Part shown: in pieces, positions 35,414 through 44,454 of the stretch | Layout: every line of letters begins with the position of its first letter | Position numbering within the stretch: position 1 is the stretch's first letter | DNA from: Mycolicibacterium sp. TY81 | Lineage (GTDB): Bacteria; Actinomycetota; Actinomycetes; Mycobacteriales; Mycobacteriaceae | Length of the DNA: 64,000 nucleotides | Assembly (NCBI RefSeq): GCF_018326285.1 | Contig: NZ_AP023362.1 | Coordinates: 2,914,001 to 2,978,000, forward strand | Direction: 5' to 3' | Program-made: the position numbers and the translations under genes | The notes under the pieces: generated by a model | Told to the model about the DNA's origin: nothing | What the model saw: only the letters and a program-made list of their open reading frames with translations | Databases searched by the model: none

Positions 35414-35443
35414 AGGTTAGTCCGCGACCGCGCCTCGGGTCAA
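35414..35443 (-). promoter_or_regulatory. Promoter of the leader and LeuA-domain gene
   Basis: TTGACC (35443-35438), 18-base spacer, TAACCT (35419-35414). Eight bases separate the -10 box from the leader ATG at 35405. The -35 box overlaps the end of the fic gene. Confidence 0.6.
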
Positions 35444-36231
35444 GACGATTTCACCGCCGGGTTGAGCAGCCACAGGAACGGCCGGTGGCTGAGGCGCCCG
35501 TCGCGGTGCAGCGGCATGCTGTCCCGCGCCGCGGCATACCAGGCGGCACGGCTGACACCGGTGAAGTCCAGTTGCCGGCCGCACCGGCCGGCGAGCGCGT
35601 GCAGCAGCAGCATCCCGGTGCGTCCGTTGCCTTCCCGGAACGGGTGAATCTGGTTGTACCGGGCGTAGATCCGGGACAGTTCCCACGCCAGCCTCGGGTT
35701 GCCGAACTCGGCGCCGACGTCCGCCAATGCCGTTGCCGCGAGCTCGATTTCGGCCAACCCGGCGGCGACGTCGACCTGCCAGGTGAACGCCGAGTCACCG
35801 CGGCGGATGTCGACGGTGCGCAGCTCCCCCGCCCACTCGTACACGTCACCGAACAGCTCGCGGTGCATGGCTCGGACGTCGATCTCCGTCTCGGTCGCCG
35901 ATTGCCGACAGTGCCACAGCACCATACGGCCCGCCGTCACCTGGAATTCCACGGCTGCCAGGTCCGGTCCGTGTTGAATGCCGAAGTTGTTGCGCAGCAC
36001 CGATGTTCCGGGGATCAGGTACGGCGCCCGGCGCCGGAGGAACCGGCGCCGCTTTTCGAGCGTCGGCGGATACTGCGCACGGCACCGTGCCAGGTAATCG
36101 TCGAACTCGACGGCACCGGAAGCCAGCGCACCCAACTCGACGATGTGGGCGGGCTGGGGTTCCCAGCCTTCGATGCGCTGGGCGGCCAGGGTCTGCTGCA
36201 CCGCGTGGTGGGCCAGCAAGCTCGTCTCCAT
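35440..36231 (-). CDS. Fic-domain protein with fused VbhA-like antitoxin helix
   Basis: A 263-residue protein. The Fic active site is IHPFREGNGRTGM, fitting HxFxxGNGR; such enzymes transfer AMP or another nucleotide moiety to target hydroxyls. Residues about 10-45 (QQTLAAQRIEGWEPQPAH) look like a VbhA-type antitoxin module. Its inhibitory glutamate is in RIEG, but Ala occupies the position where Ser/Thr is usual in [ST]xxxE[GN]. It would therefore be a self-inhibited Fic enzyme with a weakened or altered clamp. ATG 36231 overlaps the upstream stop by one base. Confidence 0.88.
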   Translation of the reverse strand: METSLLAHHAVQQTLAAQRIEGWEPQPAHIVELGALASGAVEFDDYLARCRAQYPPTLEKRRRFLRRRAPYLIPGTSVLRNNFGIQHGPDLAAVEFQVTAGRMVLWHCRQSATETEIDVRAMHRELFGDVYEWAGELRTVDIRRGDSAFTWQVDVAAGLAEIELAATALADVGAEFGNPRLAWELSRIYARYNQIHPFREGNGRTGMLLLHALAGRCGRQLDFTGVSRAAWYAAARDSMPLHRDGRLSHRPFLWLLNPAVKSS

Positions 36232-37235
36232 CAGCGGAACGCCGATGTCGAGGCGAGGTACGTCAGCTTGCGGCTGATGCCGGCCACCTCACGGGCGACG
36301 CTGCGCAGCATGGCCCGCTCCTGTGGCGGAAGTTCGGACAGCACCACCTGATCGCCACCCGCACGGGACGTCCACCGGAATCTCACCATGGCGGCGAAGC
36401 AGTCCTGCAGCACCGAAACATCTTCGGCATCAAGCACATTCGCCGCCTGCGCCGCATCGAGCCGGCTCGGCGTCGACAGCGCGGTGGCACCTGCCGACAC
36501 CCCGGCCCACCGCGCGATCTTCACCAGCGGATCGACGACCGTCGGCTTCAGGTCGACGGTGTCGGACTGACTGGCCAGCATGCGCAGCCGGGACGGAAAC
36601 GACGCGCGGAACGTCGTGGCGTCCTGCAGCAGGTACTGACGGGCCGGATAGTGGTCGACGGCGGCGCGCACCACCTGCGCGCGCAGGAGGTCCTCGGTCA
36701 CCCCGTCGTCGGCTCCATGGACGGCACGGGAGTCGGCCAGTACTCCGGTCATCACCACGCCGCGGTCCTCCCGCGGGTCGGACGTCCAGTGCGCGATGCC
36801 GTCGGACCAGGCGTCCGCCGTCCGGCAGAACCGCGGCCGGCTGGCCAGCACCCCGTTGGCGTCGGCGCGCACCCCGCACCGCTCCAGCACAGCATGCACC
36901 TGCGCTGCCGCTGCCAGCGCGTCGTCGCGCGCGGCATCGTCCGCCAGCACGACCAGGGTCTCGACGTCGGATCCGGCCATTGCCTCGCCCCGCGCGACGC
37001 TGCCGGAGACGAACCACGAGCAGGACGGTCCGGGCGTCAGCCGGACAGCCGCGGCAACGCCGGACCGGAGCACCTGCGACCATGCGGCCGCGATCCCAGC
37101 GGCCGGCGCAGATGCGCGCGCAGCGGCCCGCACCGCTTGCAGGCCCAGTTCGATTCCCGACCGCAGCGCGTCCTCGCCGCCGGCCGCGTGGATCGCGGCG
37201 AGGGCGGCGTCGACACCGAGATCAGCCGAGGACAT
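36231..37235 (-). CDS. DUF294-like putative nucleotidyltransferase coupled to Fic
   Basis: A 334-residue protein. WFVSGSVARGEAMAGSDVET matches the polymerase-beta-type nucleotidyltransferase signature (Gly-Ser, then Asp-x-Glu), as in GlnD and DUF294 proteins. A helical C-terminal half follows. Its stop shares a base with the fic start (TGATG). Two nucleotide-transferring enzymes in one transcript suggest a regulatory or toxin-antitoxin unit; this is inferred from gene order. Confidence 0.75.
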   Translation of the reverse strand: MSSADLGVDAALAAIHAAGGEDALRSGIELGLQAVRAAARASAPAAGIAAAWSQVLRSGVAAAVRLTPGPSCSWFVSGSVARGEAMAGSDVETLVVLADDAARDDALAAAAQVHAVLERCGVRADANGVLASRPRFCRTADAWSDGIAHWTSDPREDRGVVMTGVLADSRAVHGADDGVTEDLLRAQVVRAAVDHYPARQYLLQDATTFRASFPSRLRMLASQSDTVDLKPTVVDPLVKIARWAGVSAGATALSTPSRLDAAQAANVLDAEDVSVLQDCFAAMVRFRWTSRAGGDQVVLSELPPQERAMLRSVAREVAGISRKLTYLASTSAFR

Positions 37236-37340
37236 GCCATGTTTCTATCGGACGACAGTTACCTCCGCGTTTCGTGCACGCTTTTCCGCGGTCAACGCGG
37301 ATTTTCGTGCACAAATCGCGAGGTTGTAGGGTTTGCCGCG

Positions 37341-38090
37341 ATGAGCTGGCAGCATGCGTCACTTCTGCTCGTCGCCGGTGTCATAGGCGGCCTGACCGGG
37401 AGTATCGCCGGGCTGGCGTCCGTCGCGACGTACCCGGCCCTGCTGATGGCCGGGCTGCCGCCGGTGGCGGCGAACGTGACCAACACCGTCGCGTTGACCT
37501 TCAACACCATCGGATCGGTGTGGGGTTCGCTTCCCGAACTCGAGGGCATGGGTCCATGGTTGCGCCGGATGCTGCCGGCCGCCGCCCTCGGCGGCGCGGT
37601 CGGGGCCGCACTGCTGCTGGCGCTTCCCGCCGAAGGATTCGAGGTGGTGGTCCCGATACTGCTCGGGCTGTCCTCGGTCACCATCGCCATCCCCCAACGC
37701 CGCGGCGCGGACGACGAGCCCGGCCGCTGGCGTTCGATGCTCATCACCGCCGCGATCTTCGCAATCTGCTTGTACGGCGGCTATTTCGGCGCTGCCGCCG
37801 GCGTGGTACTGCTCGCACTGCTGCTGCACAGCGGCAGCGAGTCGATGGCCCACGCCAACGCCGCGAAGAACGTCATCCTCGGTGTGGCCAATGGTGTTGC
37901 CGCCGTGGGCTTCATCGCGCTGGCGCCGGTGAACTGGATTGCCGTGGTGCCACTGGGCATCGGGTGCCTGGTGGGTTCGCGACTCGGTCCTGTCGTCGTC
38001 CGCCACGCACCGGCGACGCCGCTGCGGCTGGCCATCGCGCTGGCCGGCCTGGCGCTGGCCGTCAAGCTGGGCTACGACGCCTACCGGTAG
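37341..38090 (+). CDS. TauE/SafE (TSUP) family membrane permease
   Basis: A 249-residue protein with about eight hydrophobic segments. GGLTGSIAGLASVATYPALL and ANVTNTVALTFNTIGS in the first half, mirrored by GGYFGAAAGVVLLALLL and ANAAKNVILGVANG in the second, are the two TSUP repeats. Members export or import sulfonates, sulfite or other small anions. The 3' end overlaps the convergent phosphotransferase by 10 bases. Confidence 0.85.
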   Translation: MSWQHASLLLVAGVIGGLTGSIAGLASVATYPALLMAGLPPVAANVTNTVALTFNTIGSVWGSLPELEGMGPWLRRMLPAAALGGAVGAALLLALPAEGFEVVVPILLGLSSVTIAIPQRRGADDEPGRWRSMLITAAIFAICLYGGYFGAAAGVVLLALLLHSGSESMAHANAAKNVILGVANGVAAVGFIALAPVNWIAVVPLGIGCLVGSRLGPVVVRHAPATPLRLAIALAGLALAVKLGYDAYR

Positions 38091-39133
38091 GCGAACGGGT
38101 TGTCGCCCTTGGCAACCCGGACACCCAGGTGAATCAGCTCGGTGGCCGAGGCATGCAGCTTCTCCCCCGCCTCGCGGTCGGCCAGGCCCGCCAGGAACCG
38201 CGACCAGGTGCCCTCGATCACGATGCCCAATTTGAAGCACGCCATCGCGATGTACCAGTCCAGGTGCTCGGTGCGGCGGCCGCCCGCGGCGAGGTAGGCG
38301 TCCAGCAGTTCGTCCCGACCGGCCAGGCCACCGGCCTCCGCCAGCGCGGCGCCGACGACGATGGCATTGGGCGCGGTCGGCCAGCACACCAGCATCCAGC
38401 CCAGATCCAGCAGCGGATCGCCGACGGTGCACATCTCCCAGTCGACGAACGCCGCGAGCTCCGGCCGGTCGTGGCGCAGCATGACGTTGTTGAGGTGACA
38501 GTCGCCGTGCATGATGCCGGGCTCGCCATCGGGTGGCCGGTTGTCGGTCAGCCAGGTCGCCAGCTGCTCGACACCGTCGAGCGATTCGGGGTCGTAGTGC
38601 TCGTGGCGGTAGCTCTGCAACAACCCGACGAACTGCGGAACCTGCCGCGCCACAAACGATCCCGGCTTGCGGATGGCCGCCAGCGGGCTGCCGTCCCAGG
38701 CGACATTGCCCAGCTGTGCCAGGCTTCCCGCGTACGACAGGCCGACGTCGTGTCGCAGACCGGCGTCGGCGGCGTAGGCCGGCGAGAGTTCCTCGCCGGG
38801 GTTGAAGCCGTCGACCTCGGCCATCAGATAGAAGACGACACCCAGCACCGACGGATCCTCGCAACCGGCGATGAAAGCGGGATGCGGCACCGCGGTTCCG
38901 GCCAAGGTCCGCAGTACGGCGATCTCGCGCAGCATGGTCTTGTCACTGGTCGGCCGCGGATGCAGGGGCGGGCGGCGCAATACCACGGGGCGACCGTCGA
39001 TGTGCAGTCGCACCACGATGTTCTGAGTGCCGCCGGTCAGTGGCTCGACGGCGGTGACGTGCTCACCCAGCCCCTCGGCGCGGATCCAGTTCTGGACGAT
39101 GTCTCGGTCACGGTCGGTCAGAGTCGGCTGCAT
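38081..39133 (-). CDS. APH-family phosphotransferase (ACAD10/11 N-domain type)
   Basis: A 350-residue kinase-fold protein. The catalytic loop is GIMHGDCHLNNVML and the metal site AFVDWEMCTVGDPLLDLGW. N-terminal TGGTQNIVVRLHIDG is the nucleotide loop. Relatives phosphorylate hydroxyacyl-CoA or act in lipid breakdown rather than on antibiotics. ATG 39133 is chosen because the family begins shortly before DRDRDIVQNW; an in-frame ATG at 39196 is possible. No clear ribosome site precedes either. Confidence 0.85.
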   Translation of the reverse strand: MQPTLTDRDRDIVQNWIRAEGLGEHVTAVEPLTGGTQNIVVRLHIDGRPVVLRRPPLHPRPTSDKTMLREIAVLRTLAGTAVPHPAFIAGCEDPSVLGVVFYLMAEVDGFNPGEELSPAYAADAGLRHDVGLSYAGSLAQLGNVAWDGSPLAAIRKPGSFVARQVPQFVGLLQSYRHEHYDPESLDGVEQLATWLTDNRPPDGEPGIMHGDCHLNNVMLRHDRPELAAFVDWEMCTVGDPLLDLGWMLVCWPTAPNAIVVGAALAEAGGLAGRDELLDAYLAAGGRRTEHLDWYIAMACFKLGIVIEGTWSRFLAGLADREAGEKLHASATELIHLGVRVAKGDNPFAYR

Positions 39134-39234
39134 GATGCAGTGATTCTGGCCCGGGATCGGCCGAACGGGCAGCCAATTCTTACGATCCGTTTTCATTTGG
39201 CGTCGGCGCAGCGGCTGCGCCGTACTGTGAATGT

Positions 39235-40791
39235 GTGGCACTTCGACTGGACCCGCACCGATCGCTGGCCGGACTGGCGGCCGCGGCCGTGGCGCTCGGT
39301 GTCGCGGCGCTCCTGGCGATTCCTCTTGGGCCACATGCCGATTCCCGCACCGCCGTCGGGTCGGTGGTGATCGACCTGACCCCGGGACCACTCAAAGAGT
39401 GGGCGATCCAGACCTTCGGCACCAACGACAAGCTGTTCCTGACCGTGGCCGTGCTCGTGGCCATCGCGCTGATCGCCATGGTGACAGCACAATTCGAGGA
39501 CCGGAAGCTCGGCAGCATCGCCCTGGCGCTGGCGGGCGTGCTGGGCGCCGCCGCGGTGCTCTCCCGCACCGGTGCCAGACCGCTCGACGTCGCCCCGTCG
39601 CTCGTCGGCGCGGCCGCGGGCATCGCGGTACTGCGACTGCTGGTCTCCGATCGCCTCGGTTCCGCGGCCCCGGCCCCGGCCCCGGCCCCGGAATCGGAGG
39701 CGGATACAGATACAGATACCGATCCCGGCCGCCGCCGGTCGCTGGCGGCGCTGGGCTTCCTGGCCGCCGGCACGCTGGCCGGGGTCATCGGGACAGTGCT
39801 GGGCCGCGCCGCGTCGTCGGTTGCGGGTGACCGCAGCGCCTACACGCCGCCGGCAGCCAAGCTTCCCGGACCGCCGATACCGCCCGACGTGCAACCCGCC
39901 GGGGTGGACCTGCCCCCGTTCATCACGCCGAACGCCGACTTCTACCGCATCGACACGGCACTGTCCGTCCCGCAGGTACAGCGGCAGGACTGGCGGCTGC
40001 GGATCCACGGGATGGTCGATCGCGAAGTCACCTTCCGATTCGATGAACTGGCGCAGTTCGAGGCGATCGACAAGGTGGTCACGCTCACCTGCGTGTCAAA
40101 CCCGGTAGGCGGCAACCTGATATCGAACGCCACCTGGACCGGCTACCGCGTGCGCGACCTGCTGGCGCGGGCCGGTGTCCACGCGGACGCCGACATGGTG
40201 CTGTCCAAGTCCATCGACGGGTTCACCGCGGGGACGCCCGTCGAGGCACTGACCGACAACCGCGACGCGTTGGTCGCCGTCGCCATGAACGGCGAGCCGC
40301 TGCCGACAGAGCACGGCTACCCGGCGCGGCTGGTGGTTCCCGGTCTGTACGGCTATGTCTCGGCGACGAAATGGGTCGTCGACCTCGAACTCACCAGATT
40401 CGACCGGGCCCAGGCTTATTGGACGAAGTTGGGGTGGTCCGCGCACGGGCCCATCAAGACCGAGTCACGCATCGACGTGCCGCGCGCCGGGTCCGCGGTG
40501 CCGATGGGTACCGCGACGTTCGGCGGCGTCGCGTGGGCGCAGAACCGCGGGGTGCGTGCCGTGGAGGTCCGCATCGACGACGGCCCGTGGCGACCGGCGA
40601 CGCTGGGCGCCGCGTACTCGAACGACACCTGGCGGCTCTGGAGTTACACCTGGCAGGCAGACCAGCCCGGGCGGCACACCATCACCGTCCGCGCCACCGA
40701 TGGCACCGGCGCGCTGCAGACCTCGGAGGTCGCCGACGTCGTTCCCGATGGCGCGACGGGCTGGCATTCGGTGTCGTTCACCGTCGCCTGA
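39235..40791 (+). CDS. Membrane-anchored molybdopterin-dependent oxidoreductase (sulfite oxidase fold)
   Basis: A 518-residue protein. About four membrane segments precede residue 200, with an Ala-Pro/Asp-Thr repeat linker at about 142-162. The molybdopterin domain follows, with the molybdenum-ligand cysteine in VTLTCVSNPVGG and GYPARLVVPGLYGYVSATKW. A C-terminal dimerisation domain of immunoglobulin type ends the protein. Start GTG 39235. It resembles Rv0218, recalled from memory. Electron partner and substrate unknown. Confidence 0.88.
   Translation: MALRLDPHRSLAGLAAAAVALGVAALLAIPLGPHADSRTAVGSVVIDLTPGPLKEWAIQTFGTNDKLFLTVAVLVAIALIAMVTAQFEDRKLGSIALALAGVLGAAAVLSRTGARPLDVAPSLVGAAAGIAVLRLLVSDRLGSAAPAPAPAPESEADTDTDTDPGRRRSLAALGFLAAGTLAGVIGTVLGRAASSVAGDRSAYTPPAAKLPGPPIPPDVQPAGVDLPPFITPNADFYRIDTALSVPQVQRQDWRLRIHGMVDREVTFRFDELAQFEAIDKVVTLTCVSNPVGGNLISNATWTGYRVRDLLARAGVHADADMVLSKSIDGFTAGTPVEALTDNRDALVAVAMNGEPLPTEHGYPARLVVPGLYGYVSATKWVVDLELTRFDRAQAYWTKLGWSAHGPIKTESRIDVPRAGSAVPMGTATFGGVAWAQNRGVRAVEVRIDDGPWRPATLGAAYSNDTWRLWSYTWQADQPGRHTITVRATDGTGALQTSEVADVVPDGATGWHSVSFTVA
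39665..39725 (+). repeat. In-frame microrepeats in the oxidoreductase linker
   Basis: Four CCGGCC-type hexamers encode Ala-Pro pairs, and repeated GATACA units encode Asp-Thr pairs. Copy-number changes would alter linker length without breaking the frame. Confidence 0.6.
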
Positions 40792-40846
40792 CCGGCGCCC
40801 GAAATATTCGGTTGGCGAGCCGGATCCGCTTCACTACGGTGGCCGG

Positions 40847-41209
40847 ATGACCGAACCCGCCCAGCAGTGGCGCGCCGGCCTCCGGTCCCGGCTCATCGCG
40901 GCACGCAAGGCCAAGGACAACGTTGCGGTCGCGGCGCTCCGCAGCGCACTCAGCGCCATCGACAACGCCGAGACCCCGGACGTGCCGCTGCCGCGGGCCG
41001 GCGCCATCGCCGACAGCGCCCACGGTCTCGGCGCCGCCGAGGTCGCCCGCCGACATCTCACCGACGACGAGATCCAGGAACTGATCGGCACCGAGGCAGA
41101 CGAGCGTCGGGCCGCGGCCGGACAACTACGGGCGGCCGGCCACGGGGACCGCGCCGCGCAGGTCGAGGCGGAGGCCGCCGTACTGCGTGCGCTGCTCGAC
41201 AGCGCCTGA
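40847..41209 (+). CDS. GatB/YqeY-domain protein
   Basis: A 120-residue helical protein similar to YqeY and the tail domain of GatB, with LRSRLIAARKAKDNVAVAAL and LRSALSAIDNAET near the start and AEAAVLRALL at the end. YqeY-like proteins are thought to bind tRNA, but their role is unclear. It begins 55 bases after the molybdopterin gene. ATG 40847 has GGTGGCCGG upstream. Confidence 0.8.
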   Translation: MTEPAQQWRAGLRSRLIAARKAKDNVAVAALRSALSAIDNAETPDVPLPRAGAIADSAHGLGAAEVARRHLTDDEIQELIGTEADERRAAAGQLRAAGHGDRAAQVEAEAAVLRALLDSA

Positions 41210-41229
41210 ACATGAGTTCCTAACGGATG

Positions 41230-42624
41230 TCAAGCGATGTGTTGGCTCGTAGGGTGATTGGTGGCGGGCCTGGATGTTGGAGCGTTCGGCGACTCCTGTG
41301 ACTCCTGGCCCGCCCTCTGTTTGCGGCGGTCGCGCATACGGTGGTGCCGGATGTTGTCTCGGCGGCGCGGCTCAATCTGGTAGCGCTCTTTGACGAGCAC
41401 GCGGCCCTGAGCTTCGGTGATGGGGGTGCCGTCGACATCGCGTAGGGCGTAGGGCTGGCCGGCGCGCATGCACGTGGCGATCCGAGTGACCAGCAGAGTG
41501 GCCAGATGGCAGATCGCCGAATCATGGTGGCGGTCGCCGGCCATCAGCCGCTGGTACTTCGCCGCGATCTGCGGGTCGACCTTGCGGGCTTGATCGGCTG
41601 CGGTGCAGAGCATTTCGCGCAGCAGTGGGTCACCGGCCTTGGTGATCGAAGATTCGACCTTGCCCACCCCGGACTGGCTGACCTTGGGGACCAGTCCGGT
41701 GTAGGCGCGCACCGCCGCCAGTGAGGTGAATCGGTGCGGATCACCGATCCGCCCCGCGATCACGGCGCTGATGACCGGTCCCACGCCGGGAGCCGAGGCA
41801 ACGATCCCATCGGGGTCGGCGTCGGCGTACAGGTTCGCGACTCGTTCGTCGATCTGCTTGATTTGGCGGGTCAAGAACAGCGCCTGTTCGGCTTCGTGGG
41901 CGATGTCTTCGGCCAGTTCGGCGAAGTTCATCCCGTCCGACCCCCACAGCGCGAGGGTTTCCTTGGCCGCGGCGATGAGGCCGGCGGCGTGGTCGCTGCG
42001 CCACGCGCCACGGGACCGGGCGATCAAGAACCTGCTCAGACGTCCGTGGCCGAGGCGGATCACCGCGTTCGGATCGGCGTAACGGGCCAGGAACTCCAAC
42101 GCCGCGATGCCGTAATTCGAACCGAGCACCGCATACCAAGCCGGCCCGAGGAGCTCGACGAGTGCATCGAGTCGGGCGTAGACGGCGACCCGGCGTTTGA
42201 CCATGGTGGAGCGCTGCTTGACCAAGCGCCGCAACGGGTCTGCAGGTCCCTGGCCGGAATACTCACGCAGGCCTTCGGGATGAAGAAGTGGCAGCCGGGC
42301 CAGCAACTCGGAGTCGATCCGATCGTTCTTGGTGTGCTTGGAGTAGTACTTGCGAAGATCCGCCGATTGGGTGGTGGGAACCATCACCACGCGGGCCCCG
42401 CGGCGGCGGAACCACTCCGCCACAACGATCCACGCGTTGCGCGTCGGCTCGACCACGACCGTCAGATCACCCGGATCAGCCAGATTCAGGTCATCCCACA
42501 ACCGTTCCAGCTCCGCCGGCCGGGTCGAGAACTTACGGCCACGCCACACCGCGATTCCGTCGCGGGCCAGCGTCCCTTGATGCGCTGCCCGCACTGCCAC
42601 GTCGATCCCCAACGTCAATGCCAT
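41230..42624 (-). mobile_element. IS110-family insertion sequence, transposase apparently intact
   Basis: A 464-residue DEDD transposase. The catalytic acids lie in TLGIDVA, VVVEPTRN and KNDRIDSELLA. The C-terminal Tnp_20 domain has SAPGVGPVISAVIAGRIGD and ITKAGDPLLREML with the nucleophile Ser region. The frame has no breaks, so it may be active. IS110 elements lack terminal inverted repeats and use a bridge RNA from a noncoding end. I could not define the ends; they should lie within 41210-42883. It separates the YqeY gene from ligB. Confidence 0.9.
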
Positions 42625-42883
42625 TGTCGTTTTGCTCCTGTCAGCCCGATCCTGTCATCCCAGGTGACTGACCATCGCGGCCACGGCCCAGACATTCTCT
42701 AAGCAGGAGTCCCACCCTCAGGCTGGCTCCAAGTTCCCAAACAAGGACACCGCTCGACCAGGCACCGAGCCCGCGGGCGGCCACTCAGACGTCAGGGATC
42801 ACCAGATGTCCCGGTCGGTGCCTCGACCTGCCCACGGACTCACTCAAAGGCTAAATGTCGGTGCCCCATGCCAAGCTGGGGTC

Positions 42884-44410
42884 ATGCTGCTCTCCGACGT
42901 CGCCACGGCCTCGGCCGAAGTCGGTGCGGTGTCTGCCCGGTCCGCGAAGATCGCGCGCATCGCGGCTCTCCTCGGGAGTGCGGCCGATGATCCGGCGACC
43001 GTCGCCGTCGTCGTGCACTGGCTGTCCGGTGAGCTGCCGCAGCGGCAGATCGGGGTCGGGTGGGCGGCGCTGCGCGCGCTGCCGCCGCCGGCCGCCGGCG
43101 ACCCGACGCTGACGGTCATCGAGGTCGACGCCGCGCTGACGGCCATCAAGGCGGTGGCCGGCAAGGGTTCGGGGGCCGCGCGCTCCGCGCTGCTCCACGG
43201 TTTGTTCGGGGCGGCCACCGAGGTCGAGCAGACCTTTCTGCGTGGGCTGCTCAGCGGCGGGCTGCGCCAGGGCGCGCTGGCAGGCGTGATGGCCGACGCG
43301 GTCGCGAAGGCCGCCGGCATCGCCGCCGCCGACGTGCGCCGTGCCGCGATGCTCGGCGGCGACCTGGCCACGGTCGCTGCCGCCGTGATGTCCGACGGCG
43401 TCGCGGGCCTGCGGCGCTTCACCCTCACCGTGGGCCGCCCGGTGAGCCCGATGCTGGCCCAGACTGCCACCGATGTCGGCGATGCCCTCGAAAAGCTCGG
43501 TGGCACGGCGATATTCGAGACGAAGCTCGACGGCGTCCGGCTGCAGATACATCGGTCGGGCACCGACGTGTCGGTCTACACCCGCAGCCTCGACGACATC
43601 ACCGCCCGGTTGCCGGACGTGGTGCGCGCGGTGCTGGCGCTGCCCGTGACGGACCTGATCGCCGATGCCGAGGCCCTGGCCATGCGTCCCGACGGCCGCC
43701 CGCACCGGTTCCAGGTCACGTCCTCCCGCATCGGCAAACGCGCCGATGATGGGGCGCAACCCCTTTCGGTGTACTTCTTCGACATCCTGCACCGCGACGG
43801 CACCGATCTGCTGGACCAGCCGGCCGAACACCGCCGCCAGGCGCTCGACGACGTCGTTCCCGAACCGCTGCGGGTCGGGCGCTGCGTCACCTCCGATTCG
43901 GTTGTCGCCCAGCAGTTCCTCGACGACACGCTGGCCGCGGGCCACGAAGGCGTGATGGCCAAACACCCGGAGTCGCCCTACGAGGCGGGCCGGCGTGGCG
44001 CCGGGTGGCTGAAGGTCAAGCCGGTGCACACGCTCGATCTGGTGGTGCTCGCGGTCGAGTGGGGATCCGGACGGCGCACGGGCAAGCTGTCGAACATCCA
44101 TCTGGGAGCGCGGGATCCGGTCACCGGTGGCTACGTCATGCTGGGCAAGACCTTCAAGGGGATGACCGACGCGATGCTCGACTGGCAGACCGCCCGGTTC
44201 ACCGAACTGGCCGACGGCCCGATGGACGGCTACGTCGTGCGGCTGCGCCCGGAGCAGGTCGTGGAGATCGCGTTCGACGGAGTGCAGGGGTCGAGCCGCT
44301 ACCCCGGCAAGATGGCGCTGCGGTTCGCCCGGGTGCTGCGCTACCGCGACGACAAGCGGCCGGAAGAAGCCGACACCATCGACACCGTCCGGTCGCTGTA
44401 CGAACGCTGA
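42884..44410 (+). CDS. ligB: ATP-dependent DNA ligase LigB
   Basis: A 508-residue ligase. The adenylation lysine is in [13 protein letters not shown] (KxDG), with motif [13 protein letters not shown], motif [12 protein letters not shown] and motif [12 protein letters not shown]. An N-terminal helical DNA-binding domain (about 1-180) precedes the catalytic core. Length equals that of mycobacterial LigB (Rv3062). ATG 42884 is chosen; an upstream extension covers noncoding sequence next to the IS110 element. It is not essential in mycobacteria, which rely on NAD-dependent LigA. Confidence 0.95.
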   Translation: MLLSDVATASAEVGAVSARSAKIARIAALLGSAADDPATVAVVVHWLSGELPQRQIGVGWAALRALPPPAAGDPTLTVIEVDAALTAIKAVAGKGSGAARSALLHGLFGAATEVEQTFLRGLLSGGLRQGALAGVMADAVAKAAGIAAADVRRAAMLGGDLATVAAAVMSDGVAGLRRFTLTVGRPVSPMLAQTATDVGDALEKLGGTAIFETKLDGVRLQIHRSGTDVSVYTRSLDDITARLPDVVRAVLALPVTDLIADAEALAMRPDGRPHRFQVTSSRIGKRADDGAQPLSVYFFDILHRDGTDLLDQPAEHRRQALDDVVPEPLRVGRCVTSDSVVAQQFLDDTLAAGHEGVMAKHPESPYEAGRRGAGWLKVKPVHTLDLVVLAVEWGSGRRTGKLSNIHLGARDPVTGGYVMLGKTFKGMTDAMLDWQTARFTELADGPMDGYVVRLRPEQVVEIAFDGVQGSSRYPGKMALRFARVLRYRDDKRPEEADTIDTVRSLYER

Positions 44411-44454
44411 GTGTTACCCCGCGATTCGGGGCCACCGATGACAGGATGTGGGGC

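Noticed and set aside
36323..39370. 1015-codon plus-strand open frame
   Set aside because: It crosses the antisense of the nucleotidyltransferase and phosphotransferase genes and an alternative frame of the TSUP gene, with low-complexity Arg/Pro sequence.
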